Assembly (NCBI RefSeq): GCF_003313325.1
Contig: NZ_QMHQ01000001.1
Location: forward strand, 1,302,001 to 1,366,000
From: Pedobacter namyangjuensis
GTDB lineage: Bacteria > Bacteroidota > Bacteroidia > Sphingobacteriales > Sphingobacteriaceae
Length of the DNA: 64,000 nucleotides
Direction of reading: 5' to 3'
Under the pieces are notes generated by a model. It worked only from the letters and a program-made list of their open reading frames with translations. It had not been told where the DNA came from and did not search any database. The number at the start of each line of letters is the position of its first letter. Within the stretch, counting starts at the first letter, position 1. Position numbers and translations under genes: made by a program. This document shows, one piece after another, positions 17,068-25,108 of this stretch.

Positions 17068-18060
17068 TTAATGCCTATTGTCGCAATTAATTGGGATGTT
17101 GTTGTGTGTTTTGCCGACAAGTATTAAAGACGGACAACCAAAAGAGTGGTATTCAAAACCAAAAATAACGGGCGGTTTGTTTTTAAATAAGTTACCGGCC
17201 CACTGATTTTCTAAATCATTTTCTTCTATAAAGTTTAAGGGAGCTAAAGATATGCCCTCGCTAGTTGAAAATTCTTTTTCGACCATTATTTTGTTGCTGG
17301 AAGAATCGACAGCAATCAAGCGCCTTTTTTCAGTTCTCCCATTAAATAATATATCCTGTACGTAATAAATTATATTGGCACTTTTAAATTTATAATGTTT
17401 GCCAATAGTGTAATTGCCTTTTTTAACACCTTTTGTAGAAAACGTTTTTGGAAACTCCTTTGCGTTTATTTGTTGCCATCTAACCAATTGCATTTTTTCT
17501 TGGGTAAAGGGATTTTTATTGCCCAGGTAAACAAATACATTGTCGTAATAATTAGCCAGCGATTGCTGCAATACATTTTTATCCAGCTCAAAACCTATCC
17601 TATAATCGGAGTAAGAAAATGTTTGGTCTTTATGTGCGTAAGGTGTAAGATAGGCAACTGCTTTAAGCTGTTTTACGGGTATTTTTGCCAACTTGTTGTA
17701 CTTGTAATCGTACAAAAACATAGTGTCGGTTTCGCTGATTTTGGTTTCGCTCGTTAATTTTGCACGGTAGCTATTATCCAATTCCACATGTTTCAAGTCT
17801 TTAAACGCTATGTTTTTTTGATTTGCAATATATTTTGCTGGTACGGGCAAAGTATCGTGATAGATATCTGAAAGGGAAACAAAGGCTTTCTGGTCGCTAT
17901 CGCCCACGAGCACAACCTTGAATATGTCGATATCGTTTTTTTTAAATATTTGTGCTTTTTTACCTCGCTCTGCTTTAGTTGCATATCCATCGCAAGGAAA
18001 ATCGCAAAAGGATAATGCCATTAATACTAATGCCGAAAAAATAGACAATTTGTATAGCAT
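17068..18060 (-). CDS. hypothetical exported protein
   Basis: A 330-residue protein with a signal peptide (residues 5-18, then FCDFPCDGYA). The mature part is rich in beta-forming and Tyr/Lys residues, with DTMFLYDYKYNKLAKIPVKQLKA and a C-terminal pair of Cys (SFGCPSLILV, INCDNRH) that could form a disulphide. I do not recognise a family. Same strand as the preceding exported genes. Confidence 0.65.
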   Translation of the reverse strand: MLYKLSIFSALVLMALSFCDFPCDGYATKAERGKKAQIFKKNDIDIFKVVLVGDSDQKAFVSLSDIYHDTLPVPAKYIANQKNIAFKDLKHVELDNSYRAKLTSETKISETDTMFLYDYKYNKLAKIPVKQLKAVAYLTPYAHKDQTFSYSDYRIGFELDKNVLQQSLANYYDNVFVYLGNKNPFTQEKMQLVRWQQINAKEFPKTFSTKGVKKGNYTIGKHYKFKSANIIYYVQDILFNGRTEKRRLIAVDSSSNKIMVEKEFSTSEGISLAPLNFIEENDLENQWAGNLFKNKPPVIFGFEYHSFGCPSLILVGKTHNNIPINCDNRH

Positions 18061-18236
18061 AATAATACGGTTAATTACACAGCTGGGAACTAAACCTAAA
18101 CTGTATCGTTATACTAAAATAATAAGCTTGCTAATAGGAATTTGAGCAGTTTATAATTCGTTAGGTTTAATTGCTTATTTGCTAGGAAATAGTTGTTATT
18201 CGACTGGAAGTAGCCGTTAGCAGTAGATCGGGATTT

Positions 18237-18869
18237 TTAAAAGCTGTAGGTATAACCGATTTCATCTAAATCAGTTTTAAGGAGTTGCCAGTCATCAAGT
18301 TGGTTAACTACTGATAAAACCATTGCTTTGTTAAGCGTTTGCCCCGCGTAAATAGCTGTTGCAAGCTTTAGTAGGGCAGAAGGGTCTATGGTATTTTCAT
18401 CAAAGTAGGTTACGGCCCAATCTGTGTACGTTTGCGGATTTCCGTCGAAAACAGTCAGAAATTCTTCGGCATTATTATCATGGTTTTCGATTTCGCCAGT
18501 TTGCCAATTTCTTTGCTCGGTTGTCCATAAACAAAAGGTTGTACCCACAGAATTCACCGGTTCTCCGAAAATAAATTCTTCGAAAATTGCGGGTAAATTA
18601 TTAGTTAATTGCGCTTTGTCTGGTTGTTCAAATTCGTGTGCGTATCCATTTATTACGCATCCATCTGGCCTAAATAAAACTAACATTTGGTCGCCGTCGC
18701 CATCTCTCATCTCAAAAAATTCTTCGTCTTCTGCCCAGTCTTTGTTATAAGAATAATAGCGATATTCCCAATCTTGCGAAAGAATTGCGTCTAATACTGA
18801 AATTGCCTTACAAACGGATTTTAGTTTGTCGCGTTCGGGTAGTAAGCTGTAATCTTTAGTGGAAATCAT
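18237..18869 (-). CDS. hypothetical cytosolic protein
   Basis: A 210-residue acidic, Trp-rich protein (AISVLDAILSQDWEYRYYSYNKDWAEDEEFFEMRDGDGDQ). It also has LFRPDGCVINGYAHE and SALLKLATAIYAGQTLNKAMVLSVVNQL. It resembles a family of bacterial proteins often found near SUKH-type or DUF4253-type genes, but I cannot name it firmly. No signal or membrane segment. Confidence 0.65.
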   Translation of the reverse strand: MISTKDYSLLPERDKLKSVCKAISVLDAILSQDWEYRYYSYNKDWAEDEEFFEMRDGDGDQMLVLFRPDGCVINGYAHEFEQPDKAQLTNNLPAIFEEFIFGEPVNSVGTTFCLWTTEQRNWQTGEIENHDNNAEEFLTVFDGNPQTYTDWAVTYFDENTIDPSALLKLATAIYAGQTLNKAMVLSVVNQLDDWQLLKTDLDEIGYTYSF

Positions 18870-18930
18870 TAGTTATGATTGGGTAAGGTTAGATAAGGAT
18901 GGTGTTGGCGTTTACTTCTTTGTTGCGAGC

Positions 18931-19356
18931 TTAATTGTTCGGATTAAACTCTATCATCCATTCAATACCAAATTTATCTCTAAACATTCCAAAAAATGAT
19001 CCCCATGGGCTATCTCCCATCGGAAACTCAATATTTCCACCTGCAGAAAGCCCATTAAATAAGTGGCTTGCTTCTTCTTTATCTTTTGCGCTAACAGAAA
19101 TCTTCGAACGATTTTCATTCTCATTTACGCTGCCCATTATTTCTGGAACGTCGTTTCCAATTAGCAGATTTTGACCAATAGGCAAAGCAATGTGCATAAT
19201 CTTTTCTGCTTCCTTTTCGGCTACAGGAAATTCGTCATTTGCCAAATCCTTAAAGCGGACAATTTTTGAAAAATCTCCGCCGAATACCGACTTGTAAAAA
19301 GTAAATGCTTCTTCGGCATTACCGTTGAAGTTAACATGTGGATTGATAAGTGCCAT
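18931..19356 (-). CDS. VOC family protein (PhnB-like)
   Basis: A 141-residue protein of the vicinal-oxygen-chelate fold. HVNFNGNAEEAFTFYKSVFGG at the start and SPWGSFFGMFRDKFGIEWMIEF at the end are characteristic of the PhnB/YjdN-like glyoxalase branch. Such proteins usually act on or bind small organic or metal ligands; the substrate is unknown. It lies 35 bp downstream of a second VOC gene on the same strand. Confidence 0.9.
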   Translation of the reverse strand: MALINPHVNFNGNAEEAFTFYKSVFGGDFSKIVRFKDLANDEFPVAEKEAEKIMHIALPIGQNLLIGNDVPEIMGSVNENENRSKISVSAKDKEEASHLFNGLSAGGNIEFPMGDSPWGSFFGMFRDKFGIEWMIEFNPNN

Positions 19357-19391
19357 AATTTTTAGGTTGAAATAAATTGCTTAGCCGATTA

Positions 19392-19799
19392 CTATTGTGC
19401 AGGGAACTTAGACATATCCATAAAGAAAATTTCCCAAGTGTGACCGTCAAAATCTTCTAACGTTCGTTGTTGCATAAAGCCGTAATCTTTCATTTCTGTA
19501 GGCTCAATACCGCCTGCCTGCAGTCCAGCTTCCATAAGTTGATTAACTTCTTCAACGCTGTTTAACGCTAAAGAAAAAAGGCCAGCCAAACTAGATTTCG
19601 TATCTGCAATGGGCTTAGTGGCAAAAGATTCGAATTTTTCGTGAGTTAAGAGCATTACGAAAATGCTTTCGCTCCATACCATACATTTTGCGGTATCATC
19701 AGAAAACTGTGGGTTGTTTGCAAACCCCATAGCAGTATACAGATCCATAGATTTTTGAAGATCTTTTACGGCTAAATTGATGAAAATTTGTTTTGTCAT
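19392..19799 (-). CDS. VOC family (glyoxalase/bleomycin-resistance) protein
   Basis: A 135-residue VOC protein: FINLAVKDLQKSMDLYTAMGF at the start, MVWSESIFVMLLTHEKF, and TLEDFDGHTWEIFFMDMSKFP at the end, the last carrying the conserved Glu metal ligand. Members of this branch are common in soil Bacteroidota with unknown substrates. It is paired with the PhnB-like gene. Confidence 0.9.
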   Translation of the reverse strand: MTKQIFINLAVKDLQKSMDLYTAMGFANNPQFSDDTAKCMVWSESIFVMLLTHEKFESFATKPIADTKSSLAGLFSLALNSVEEVNQLMEAGLQAGGIEPTEMKDYGFMQQRTLEDFDGHTWEIFFMDMSKFPAQ

Positions 19800-19842
19800 G
19801 AGGTTATAGTTGTTTTTGTATTACAATGTTAGCAAATATTTT

Positions 19843-20271
19843 TTATCGATTTGTAGTTCTTGATTTTAGTTTTGCGTGGCTGTTGTTATAGATTTTACCC
19901 TTTTTGGGATGGGTGAATTTAATGGCAGACCAAGTGCTATTTATGCTCAAACAAGTGCTTTCTACCAAGCCAAATTCATAACCAATTTTAATTACTTTCG
20001 GTAAGGATAAATCTGTATTTAGCTGTCCGCCTTTAGGCCAAGATACCCAAAGCATCCCGTTTAACTTAAGGTGATCTTTTAATTTCGGGAAGAGATCCAA
20101 TTGTTCATCGCTTTGCTTTACAAATAGGTGGATGTAATCAAACTCTCCAGCTAATGTTTTAACTTGTTCAACATCTGGAAGCGTTATTGCATTAATTGCT
20201 TCGTTGCTGGCGTTAACAAAGTAAGTTCTTGCATTTTCCTTTATTCCCATTTTTTGTGCTACTGTTTTCAT
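19843..20271 (-). CDS. DUF3052 domain protein
   Basis: A 142-residue protein with the DUF3052 pattern. MGIKENARTYFVNASNEA corresponds to the methyltransferase-like loop, FDYIHLFVKQSDEQLDLFPKLKDHLKLNGMLWVSWPKGG to the central block and STWSAIKFTH to the final strand. The ATG at 20271 is preferred to an upstream TTG. Probably a degenerate Rossmann fold; function unknown. The C-terminal basic tail (HAKLKSRTTNR) is unusual. Confidence 0.82.
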   Translation of the reverse strand: MKTVAQKMGIKENARTYFVNASNEAINAITLPDVEQVKTLAGEFDYIHLFVKQSDEQLDLFPKLKDHLKLNGMLWVSWPKGGQLNTDLSLPKVIKIGYEFGLVESTCLSINSTWSAIKFTHPKKGKIYNNSHAKLKSRTTNR

Positions 20272-20400
20272 TGTAATGGGTAAAATTGCCAAATGATTAG
20301 ATTTTTTTTTATGCTCTATTAAGCTTTCTCTAAATTAACAAAATTGTATTAAAAAATAAGCGTCGAATGCCAATATTTAACGCTTATTTTATGCGCTATT

Positions 20401-20802
20401 TTAGGTAGATGCATGGTTCCAAAAACTGTCTTCATCTTTAATGTTTTCAGAGAATAACCAAACTTCACTAATTTTTCCGTTTTCTATTCTCAATAAATCC
20501 ACCCCATCCATATCAAGTTTTTTGCCTGCTTTTTCTGCTTTAAAATGTATTGTTGCAGTAACCAAATCTCCATTGTTGGCAATATATTCAATATCATCTA
20601 TGGCAAAACTTCCATCGCTCCACTTCATGAAATTCCCTAGATGTGCAAAAACATCGGCTTTGCCACTATAAGTTCCGGATTGAATGCCTTCTCCAGGTTG
20701 ATGCCAAACGATATCTTCTGCAAATAAACTTCCTACGGTATCGAAATCGCCTTTAGCCACTGCTTCAAAATACGATCGAACAATTGTTATATTTTCTGAC
20801 AT
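20401..20802 (-). CDS. NTF2/SnoaL-like protein
   Basis: A 133-residue NTF2-fold protein: VRSYFEAVAKGDFDTVGSLFAEDIVWHQPGEG, then DVFAHLGNFMKWSDGSF, DLVTATIHFKAEKAGKKLDMDGVDLLRIENGKISEVWLF. It is a SnoaL-like cyclase/isomerase or ligand-binding domain of unknown substrate. It is divergently arranged with an HxlR regulator whose probable operator lies in the shared upstream region, so it is likely the controlled gene. Confidence 0.88.
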   Translation of the reverse strand: MSENITIVRSYFEAVAKGDFDTVGSLFAEDIVWHQPGEGIQSGTYSGKADVFAHLGNFMKWSDGSFAIDDIEYIANNGDLVTATIHFKAEKAGKKLDMDGVDLLRIENGKISEVWLFSENIKDEDSFWNHAST

Positions 20803-20858
20803 AATTTTTTGATTATTTAATTCTTTACAAATTTCTACCTTTACTTTATATTACACAA

Positions 20859-20881
20859 GTACCTACTAAAAAGTAGGGTAC
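20859..20881. promoter_or_regulatory. candidate HxlR operator between divergent genes
   Basis: GTACCTACT and AGTAGGGTAC form an interrupted near-palindrome separated by AAAA. It sits between the NTF2-like gene (start 20802) and the HxlR gene (start 20922). TACT...AGTA inverted sites are typical of the YodB/HxlR group, so this is probably where the regulator binds. Confidence 0.6.
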
Positions 20882-20921
20882 ATACTTTGAGTTTAAAATT
20901 GCTGATAATCAATATTATAAA

Positions 20922-21239
20922 ATGGAAATAAATATTTCTGACGAGAACTGCCCTCTAAGAAAAACGCTTGAAATAATAGGCGGTAAATGGACTATGCTGA
21001 TTATTTTCCAGATAAACGAACGCACCATTAGATACGGCGAACTGAAAAGGTGTGTGGTAGGAATTAGCGAAAAAATGCTGATTGGCCAATTAAAGTTTTT
21101 GTGCGAAAAAGGGATAGTAAGCAAAAAATCTTTTCCCGAAATACCGCCGAAAGTAGAATATACCTTAACAGATTTGGGAAAAGAGTTATTACCGGTGATC
21201 AACCAAATTATTCAGTTTGGCTTGCAACATCAGTTTTAA
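20922..21239 (+). CDS. HxlR-family winged-helix regulator
   Basis: A 105-residue HxlR protein: CPLRKTLEIIGGKWTMLIIFQINERTIRYGELKR (a Cys near the N-terminus, common for redox-sensing members), GISEKMLIGQLKFLCEKGIVSKKSF and PPKVEYTLTDLGKELLPVI. It probably controls the divergent NTF2-like gene and itself through the site at 20859-20881. It converges with the next gene: its stop ends at 21239 and that gene ends at 21240. Confidence 0.93.
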   Translation: MEINISDENCPLRKTLEIIGGKWTMLIIFQINERTIRYGELKRCVVGISEKMLIGQLKFLCEKGIVSKKSFPEIPPKVEYTLTDLGKELLPVINQIIQFGLQHQF

Positions 21240-21557
21240 TTATCCGGTAATTTTTAGAGATTGTATCAAATCATCTTTTATTACTAGATGATAAGCTAAA
21301 ACAATTGGGCTTCCAGGAAAATTCCCCGAAACTTCCGCTTTCAAAATTTCTTCTGCCGGTAAATATTCAATTGGTTCCATTACCGTCTGGTATTCCTCGT
21401 TAGCTTTTTTAATCCATTGTTCAATTTCTGTTTTTCCTTGATGTGTTTTTCCTTCATCAAAAACTACGGCTGTTTCTGCAAAACAATTGGCGTAAGCATG
21501 GCTGTCGAAATTGTTTTGTGCTTGTGTTAAATCTGCGATTACTTTTGGTAAGTTCAT
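21240..21557 (-). CDS. NTF2/SnoaL-like protein
   Basis: A 105-residue NTF2-like domain: VIADLTQAQNNFDSHAYANCFAETAVVFDEGKTHQGKTEIEQWI and LAYHLVIKDDLIQSLKITG. It starts 11 bp downstream of the SDR gene on the same strand, so the two are very likely translated from one message, possibly as an enzyme plus a ligand-handling partner. Confidence 0.88.
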   Translation of the reverse strand: MNLPKVIADLTQAQNNFDSHAYANCFAETAVVFDEGKTHQGKTEIEQWIKKANEEYQTVMEPIEYLPAEEILKAEVSGNFPGSPIVLAYHLVIKDDLIQSLKITG

Positions 21558-21568
21558 TTTTAGTTTGA

Positions 21569-22363
21569 TTAAATTGTTGGCACTGTGCCACCGTCGATTA
21601 CAAAATTTGTTCCTGTTAAATAATTAGCCCTTGGCGAAACCAAAAAGCCAACCAATTCCGCTACTTCTTCTGGCTCTGCCGGTCTGCCAAAAGGTATTCC
21701 GCCCAAGGCATCCATTACACCTTGTTGCGCTTCCTCTACGCTACTGTTTGCATTTCTTGCAAGCTCATTAAGCCATGCTTTTGATGCTGTAGTATTTATC
21801 CATCCTGGCGAAACAGTGAGTATGCGAACTCCTTTTGGCGTTACTTCATTTGATAAGCTTTTACTATAATTTATCAATGCTGCTTTTGAAGCTGCATAAG
21901 GCAATGTAGAATCGTATAGCGGTAATTTACCTTGAATAGAGGCAATGTGAATTATAACTCCACTTTTTCGTTCAATCATTTGCGATAAAAATCCTCTGTC
22001 CAATCGTACAGGGGCAAGCAAATTTGCCTGTAGGGTTGATACCCAGTCTTCATCCGTTAATGCGGCGAAACCACCCGCAGGAGTTACTGAAGAACCGAGA
22101 TTATTTACTAAAATGTCCAGCCTTCCATAGGTCGAAAGTACGTCGCTAACCAATTTTTGTGCATCTTCTGCCTTGCTTAAATCTGCAATGGCAAAGTGCT
22201 GTCCCGTAACTGCTACCTCCGGCGCATTTCTAGCAGTGATTATCACCGTTGCTCCTGCTTTCTGAAGTCGTTCGGCAATGGCTTTTCCAGCACCTTTAGT
22301 GCCACCGGTTACTAAAGCTATTTTTCCAGATAACTCATTATTAAAATTAAATTGCTGTTCCAT
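21569..22363 (-). CDS. short-chain dehydrogenase/reductase
   Basis: A 264-residue classical SDR: cofactor loop TGGTKGAGKA (about 19-28), NNLGSS, catalytic Ser in IIHIASIQG (about 142), Tyr-x-x-x-Lys as YAASKAAL (about 157-161) and a C-terminal YLTGTNFVIDGG. NAD(P)-dependent oxidoreductase of unknown substrate. It is divergent from an HxlR regulator, with palindromes in the shared upstream region. Confidence 0.92.
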   Translation of the reverse strand: MEQQFNFNNELSGKIALVTGGTKGAGKAIAERLQKAGATVIITARNAPEVAVTGQHFAIADLSKAEDAQKLVSDVLSTYGRLDILVNNLGSSVTPAGGFAALTDEDWVSTLQANLLAPVRLDRGFLSQMIERKSGVIIHIASIQGKLPLYDSTLPYAASKAALINYSKSLSNEVTPKGVRILTVSPGWINTTASKAWLNELARNANSSVEEAQQGVMDALGGIPFGRPAEPEEVAELVGFLVSPRANYLTGTNFVIDGGTVPTI

Positions 22364-22430
22364 ATCTATCGTTGTTTAGTACAAAATTGAAGCATATAAC
22401 GGGTTTGCGCAAGTACGGAAAACCGAATTG

Positions 22431-22462
22431 CATAGGGATAAATTTTTCCCCTATTGTACAAT
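22431..22462. promoter_or_regulatory. candidate operators between SDR and HxlR genes
   Basis: ATAGGG (22433) and CCCTAT (22450) are inverted around an A/T-rich spacer. A perfect 10-bp palindrome ATTGTACAAT follows at 22453-22462. Both lie between the divergent SDR and HxlR genes and could bind that regulator. Confidence 0.45.
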
Positions 22463-22484
22463 TTGGAACATAGGTGTACTTTTG
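22454..22484 (+). promoter_or_regulatory. Bacteroidota-type promoter of the HxlR gene
   Basis: TTG at 22454-22456, then 20 bp, then TACTTTTG at 22477-22484, matching the TTG/TAnnTTTG promoter of Bacteroidota. The -7 box ends only 3 bp before the ATG at 22488, so the message would be leaderless or nearly so, unless another promoter is used. Confidence 0.45.
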
Positions 22485-22487
22485 AAT

Positions 22488-22847
22488 ATGAAGGATAGAA
22501 AAATTCCATTAAACTTAAATTGTGGACTCGATCTGATAGGAGAGGTGCTTTACGGCAAATGGAAAATTCGTTTGCTGTGGTTTATTAACCAAGGCCATCA
22601 AAGGCCTAGTGAACTGCAAAGGAAAATTCCAGATGCTTCCCGTAGGGTTTTAAATATTCAGCTCAAAGAATTGGAAGAGCATGATTTGGTTGCCAAGAAG
22701 ATTTACCCTGTTGTGCCTCCGAAAGTAGAGTACAGCTTAACGGCGTTCGGAAAAACGGTAATTCCTGTAATCGCTGTATTAGGGAATTGGGGCAACGAAA
22801 ACGAAGAGCGATTGAGAAGTCTAATTTTAAATGCACCGAATCGGTAA
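22488..22847 (+). CDS. HxlR-family winged-helix regulator
   Basis: A 119-residue HxlR protein: CGLDLIGEVLYGKWKIRLLWFINQGHQRPSELQRKIPDASRRVLNIQLKELEEHDLVAKKIYP, then PPKVEYSLTAFGKTVIPVI. The start is placed at the ATG of MKDRKIPLNLN, since the upstream extension (from 22428) runs through the operator region and has no HxlR-like content. Probably controls the divergent SDR/NTF2 pair. Confidence 0.92.
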   Translation: MKDRKIPLNLNCGLDLIGEVLYGKWKIRLLWFINQGHQRPSELQRKIPDASRRVLNIQLKELEEHDLVAKKIYPVVPPKVEYSLTAFGKTVIPVIAVLGNWGNENEERLRSLILNAPNR

Positions 22848-22885
22848 TCTTAAATAGAGGTTATTTACAGAAAATGTTAAAGTTT

Positions 22886-23785
22886 TTAGTTAAAACTTGA
22901 TCGAAACGCCAAAGGCGAAAAATTTGTTTTGCTTTTAAACAATTTGCTAAAACTTTGAGAATGCTCGAAACCCAGTTGGTAAGCAATTTCAGAAACTGAT
23001 AATTCGGTGGTAGAGAGTTTTTCTTTCGCTTTCGCGATAAGCTTATCGTGTAGGTGTTGTTGAGTAGATTGCCCGGTTAATTGTTTGAGCAAGCTTCCTA
23101 AATACTTGCTGGAGATATTTAATTTATCTGCCACAAATTGTACCGTTGGTAAACCTTTCGAAACCAAATCTTCTTTGTTAAAATAGTTTTCTAAAACATC
23201 TTCTAACTTGCCTAAAATCTGGTGATTTGTTATTTTTCGGGTAATAAATTGTCGCTCGTAAAATCGTTGGGCATAGGTAAATAAAAGTTCCAATTGGGCG
23301 ATTATCACATCCTGACTAAACTTATCAATATTAGCGTTATACTCGTTTCTGATATTTTCAATAATTCCGTTCACTATTGTTTCTTCCCTGTCTGATAGAA
23401 ACAAGGCTTCGTTGGTGGCGTAACCAAAATATTCGTATTGTTTAATTTTTTTGGATAAAGGTGCATTCCATAAAAAGTCTGGATGTATAAAAAGCATCCA
23501 ACCTTCTAATTTGGGAGGTGAGCCATTTGCATCACCACGTAAAATTTGTCCGGGTGCCATAAAAGCCATCAAACCTTCGTCAAAATCATATTTCTGCTGG
23601 CCGTACAATAAATTGTTGCAACCACGTTTTAAGGATACCGCATAAAAATCAAAAATTACAGCATTAACTTCAGTTTTGTTGCTAAACTTAGAAACATCTA
23701 CAACGCTGATAAGAGGATGGTTTGGTTTTTCTAGTCCAGCCAAACGATGAATTTCTGTGATGGATTTAACGTTATAAGGTTTCAT
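22886..23785 (-). CDS. AraC-family regulator
   Basis: A 299-residue protein with a cupin-like N-terminal sensor region (DFYAVSLKRGCNNLLYGQQKYDFDEGLMAFMAPGQ). It ends in a C-terminal pair of helix-turn-helix units: LPTVQFVADKLNISSKYLGSLLKQLTGQ and LSVSEIAYQLGFEHSQSFSKLFKSKTNFSPLAFR. Its ATG overlaps the stop of the upstream DoxX-like gene by one base, indicating translational coupling. It likely regulates this SDR/DoxX/AraC operon. Confidence 0.92.
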   Translation of the reverse strand: MKPYNVKSITEIHRLAGLEKPNHPLISVVDVSKFSNKTEVNAVIFDFYAVSLKRGCNNLLYGQQKYDFDEGLMAFMAPGQILRGDANGSPPKLEGWMLFIHPDFLWNAPLSKKIKQYEYFGYATNEALFLSDREETIVNGIIENIRNEYNANIDKFSQDVIIAQLELLFTYAQRFYERQFITRKITNHQILGKLEDVLENYFNKEDLVSKGLPTVQFVADKLNISSKYLGSLLKQLTGQSTQQHLHDKLIAKAKEKLSTTELSVSEIAYQLGFEHSQSFSKLFKSKTNFSPLAFRSSFN

Positions 23786-24144
23786 TAAACAGTTTTGATA
23801 AACGGATATTTCAGCCAGATTAATACTAATGGAATGATTAAAAACGGAATTTCCATTAAAACCATTTTGAAATTGCCTACTCTCATTGCCAAAGCCATTA
23901 TTACAACAATTGATATTGCATTTAGCATATTGCCTAGGAAAAATGTTTTCGGAATCAGTAATAAAACACCAATCAACAAGGTCAGTCCTCCAAATAGTGG
24001 AATCATTGCTTCGCTGATGCCTAGCTCATTCATCATTTTTAAAGATTCGGGATGTTTTTTATAATTCAAGGTGTCCCAACCGTGTTTGAAAGCCAAGAAT
24101 ACTGATGCCAACAGCAGCGCTAACGAGATTATACTTTTTATCAT
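23785..24144 (-). CDS. DoxX-like membrane protein
   Basis: A 119-residue protein with four hydrophobic segments (about 4-20, 48-65, 73-88, 96-112) and an internal FLAFKHGWDTLNYKKHPESLKMMNELGI loop, as in small DoxX/DUF4345-like membrane proteins. Role unknown. It lies between an SDR gene (36 bp upstream) and an AraC gene (1-bp overlap). Confidence 0.75.
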   Translation of the reverse strand: MIKSIISLALLLASVFLAFKHGWDTLNYKKHPESLKMMNELGISEAMIPLFGGLTLLIGVLLLIPKTFFLGNMLNAISIVVIMALAMRVGNFKMVLMEIPFLIIPLVLIWLKYPFIKTV

Positions 24145-24180
24145 GTTCTAAAAATTTTTGATACCAATTTATCGAATTTC

Positions 24181-24963
24181 CTATTTATTTTTTTGTAGTT
24201 TTTTAATTGCCTTAAATTCTTTATGTCCAAAGTTCAACAGTACATTAGGCATTAATCTAGTGGCTAATTTTATTATCCTAATTGGAAATGGTTTCAATTC
24301 CTTTTTGCCTTTTAAAATTCCTTCAATGGCTATTTTCACCATTTTATCTGCGCTCATCATCATGGCCGAGTTAGGCTGTTTTATCCAATCGTTTTGAAGA
24401 TTGGTTTTTACCCCAGGGGGAATCATTTCGAAAACCTTTACATTAGTATCTTCCAATTGCAAGCGTAAAGCTTGGGTATATGCACGTAAGCCTGCTTTTG
24501 TAGCGCTATAGATAGGTGCGGGAGAATAACTCATAAAAGCAATTCCGGAAGTAACGTTTACAATGCCTGCTGATTTTTGATTAAGCAAATGTGGTAGAAA
24601 CTGGTGTGTCAATTGAATGGTTCCAGTAAGGTTGGTGGCAATCTCCTGGTTGATGTTTTCTAAATCCAACGACTGATCTTGCAAGTCTATTAAACGCATC
24701 ATACCAGCATTATTGATGATGATATTTAAATCTGGAAAGAGCTTGGTAACCGCATTGTACAAATCTTTAATATCATTTGGCTTGCTTACATCACTTTTAA
24801 TCGTATGCACTTTGGGAAACTGTTTTTTGGTCTCATCTAACGCATGCTGTTTACGCCCCGTTACAATTACGTTAGCTCCAATTTCTGTAAGTTGTTTTAC
24901 AAATTCTAATCCCATTCCGCTGGTTCCGCCAGTGATGAGGATGGTACTATTTTTTAGCTCCAT
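24181..24963 (-). CDS. short-chain dehydrogenase (DltE-like)
   Basis: A 260-residue SDR: TGGTSGMGLE cofactor loop, NNAGMM, VNVTSGIAFM (catalytic Ser) and YSATKAGLRAYTQALRLQL (Tyr and Lys). The LFPDLNIIINNAGMMR and VFEMIPPGVKTNLQ features place it in the DltE-like group. Substrate unknown. First gene of a three-gene unit with the DoxX-like and AraC genes. Confidence 0.9.
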   Translation of the reverse strand: MELKNSTILITGGTSGMGLEFVKQLTEIGANVIVTGRKQHALDETKKQFPKVHTIKSDVSKPNDIKDLYNAVTKLFPDLNIIINNAGMMRLIDLQDQSLDLENINQEIATNLTGTIQLTHQFLPHLLNQKSAGIVNVTSGIAFMSYSPAPIYSATKAGLRAYTQALRLQLEDTNVKVFEMIPPGVKTNLQNDWIKQPNSAMMMSADKMVKIAIEGILKGKKELKPFPIRIIKLATRLMPNVLLNFGHKEFKAIKKLQKNK

Positions 24964-25108
24964 TTTCTGATCTTTTTGTTAAAGCAAAGTTCTGTAGAAT
25001 GCAGGAGGCGGATGTAGCCAAAAGTCGTATTGTTGTAGTTAAAAGTAATAGTTGCGCATTTCCAGACCAATCTAGAAAAAGATAATTGGATGGTGATAAA
25101 GCCAAGTC

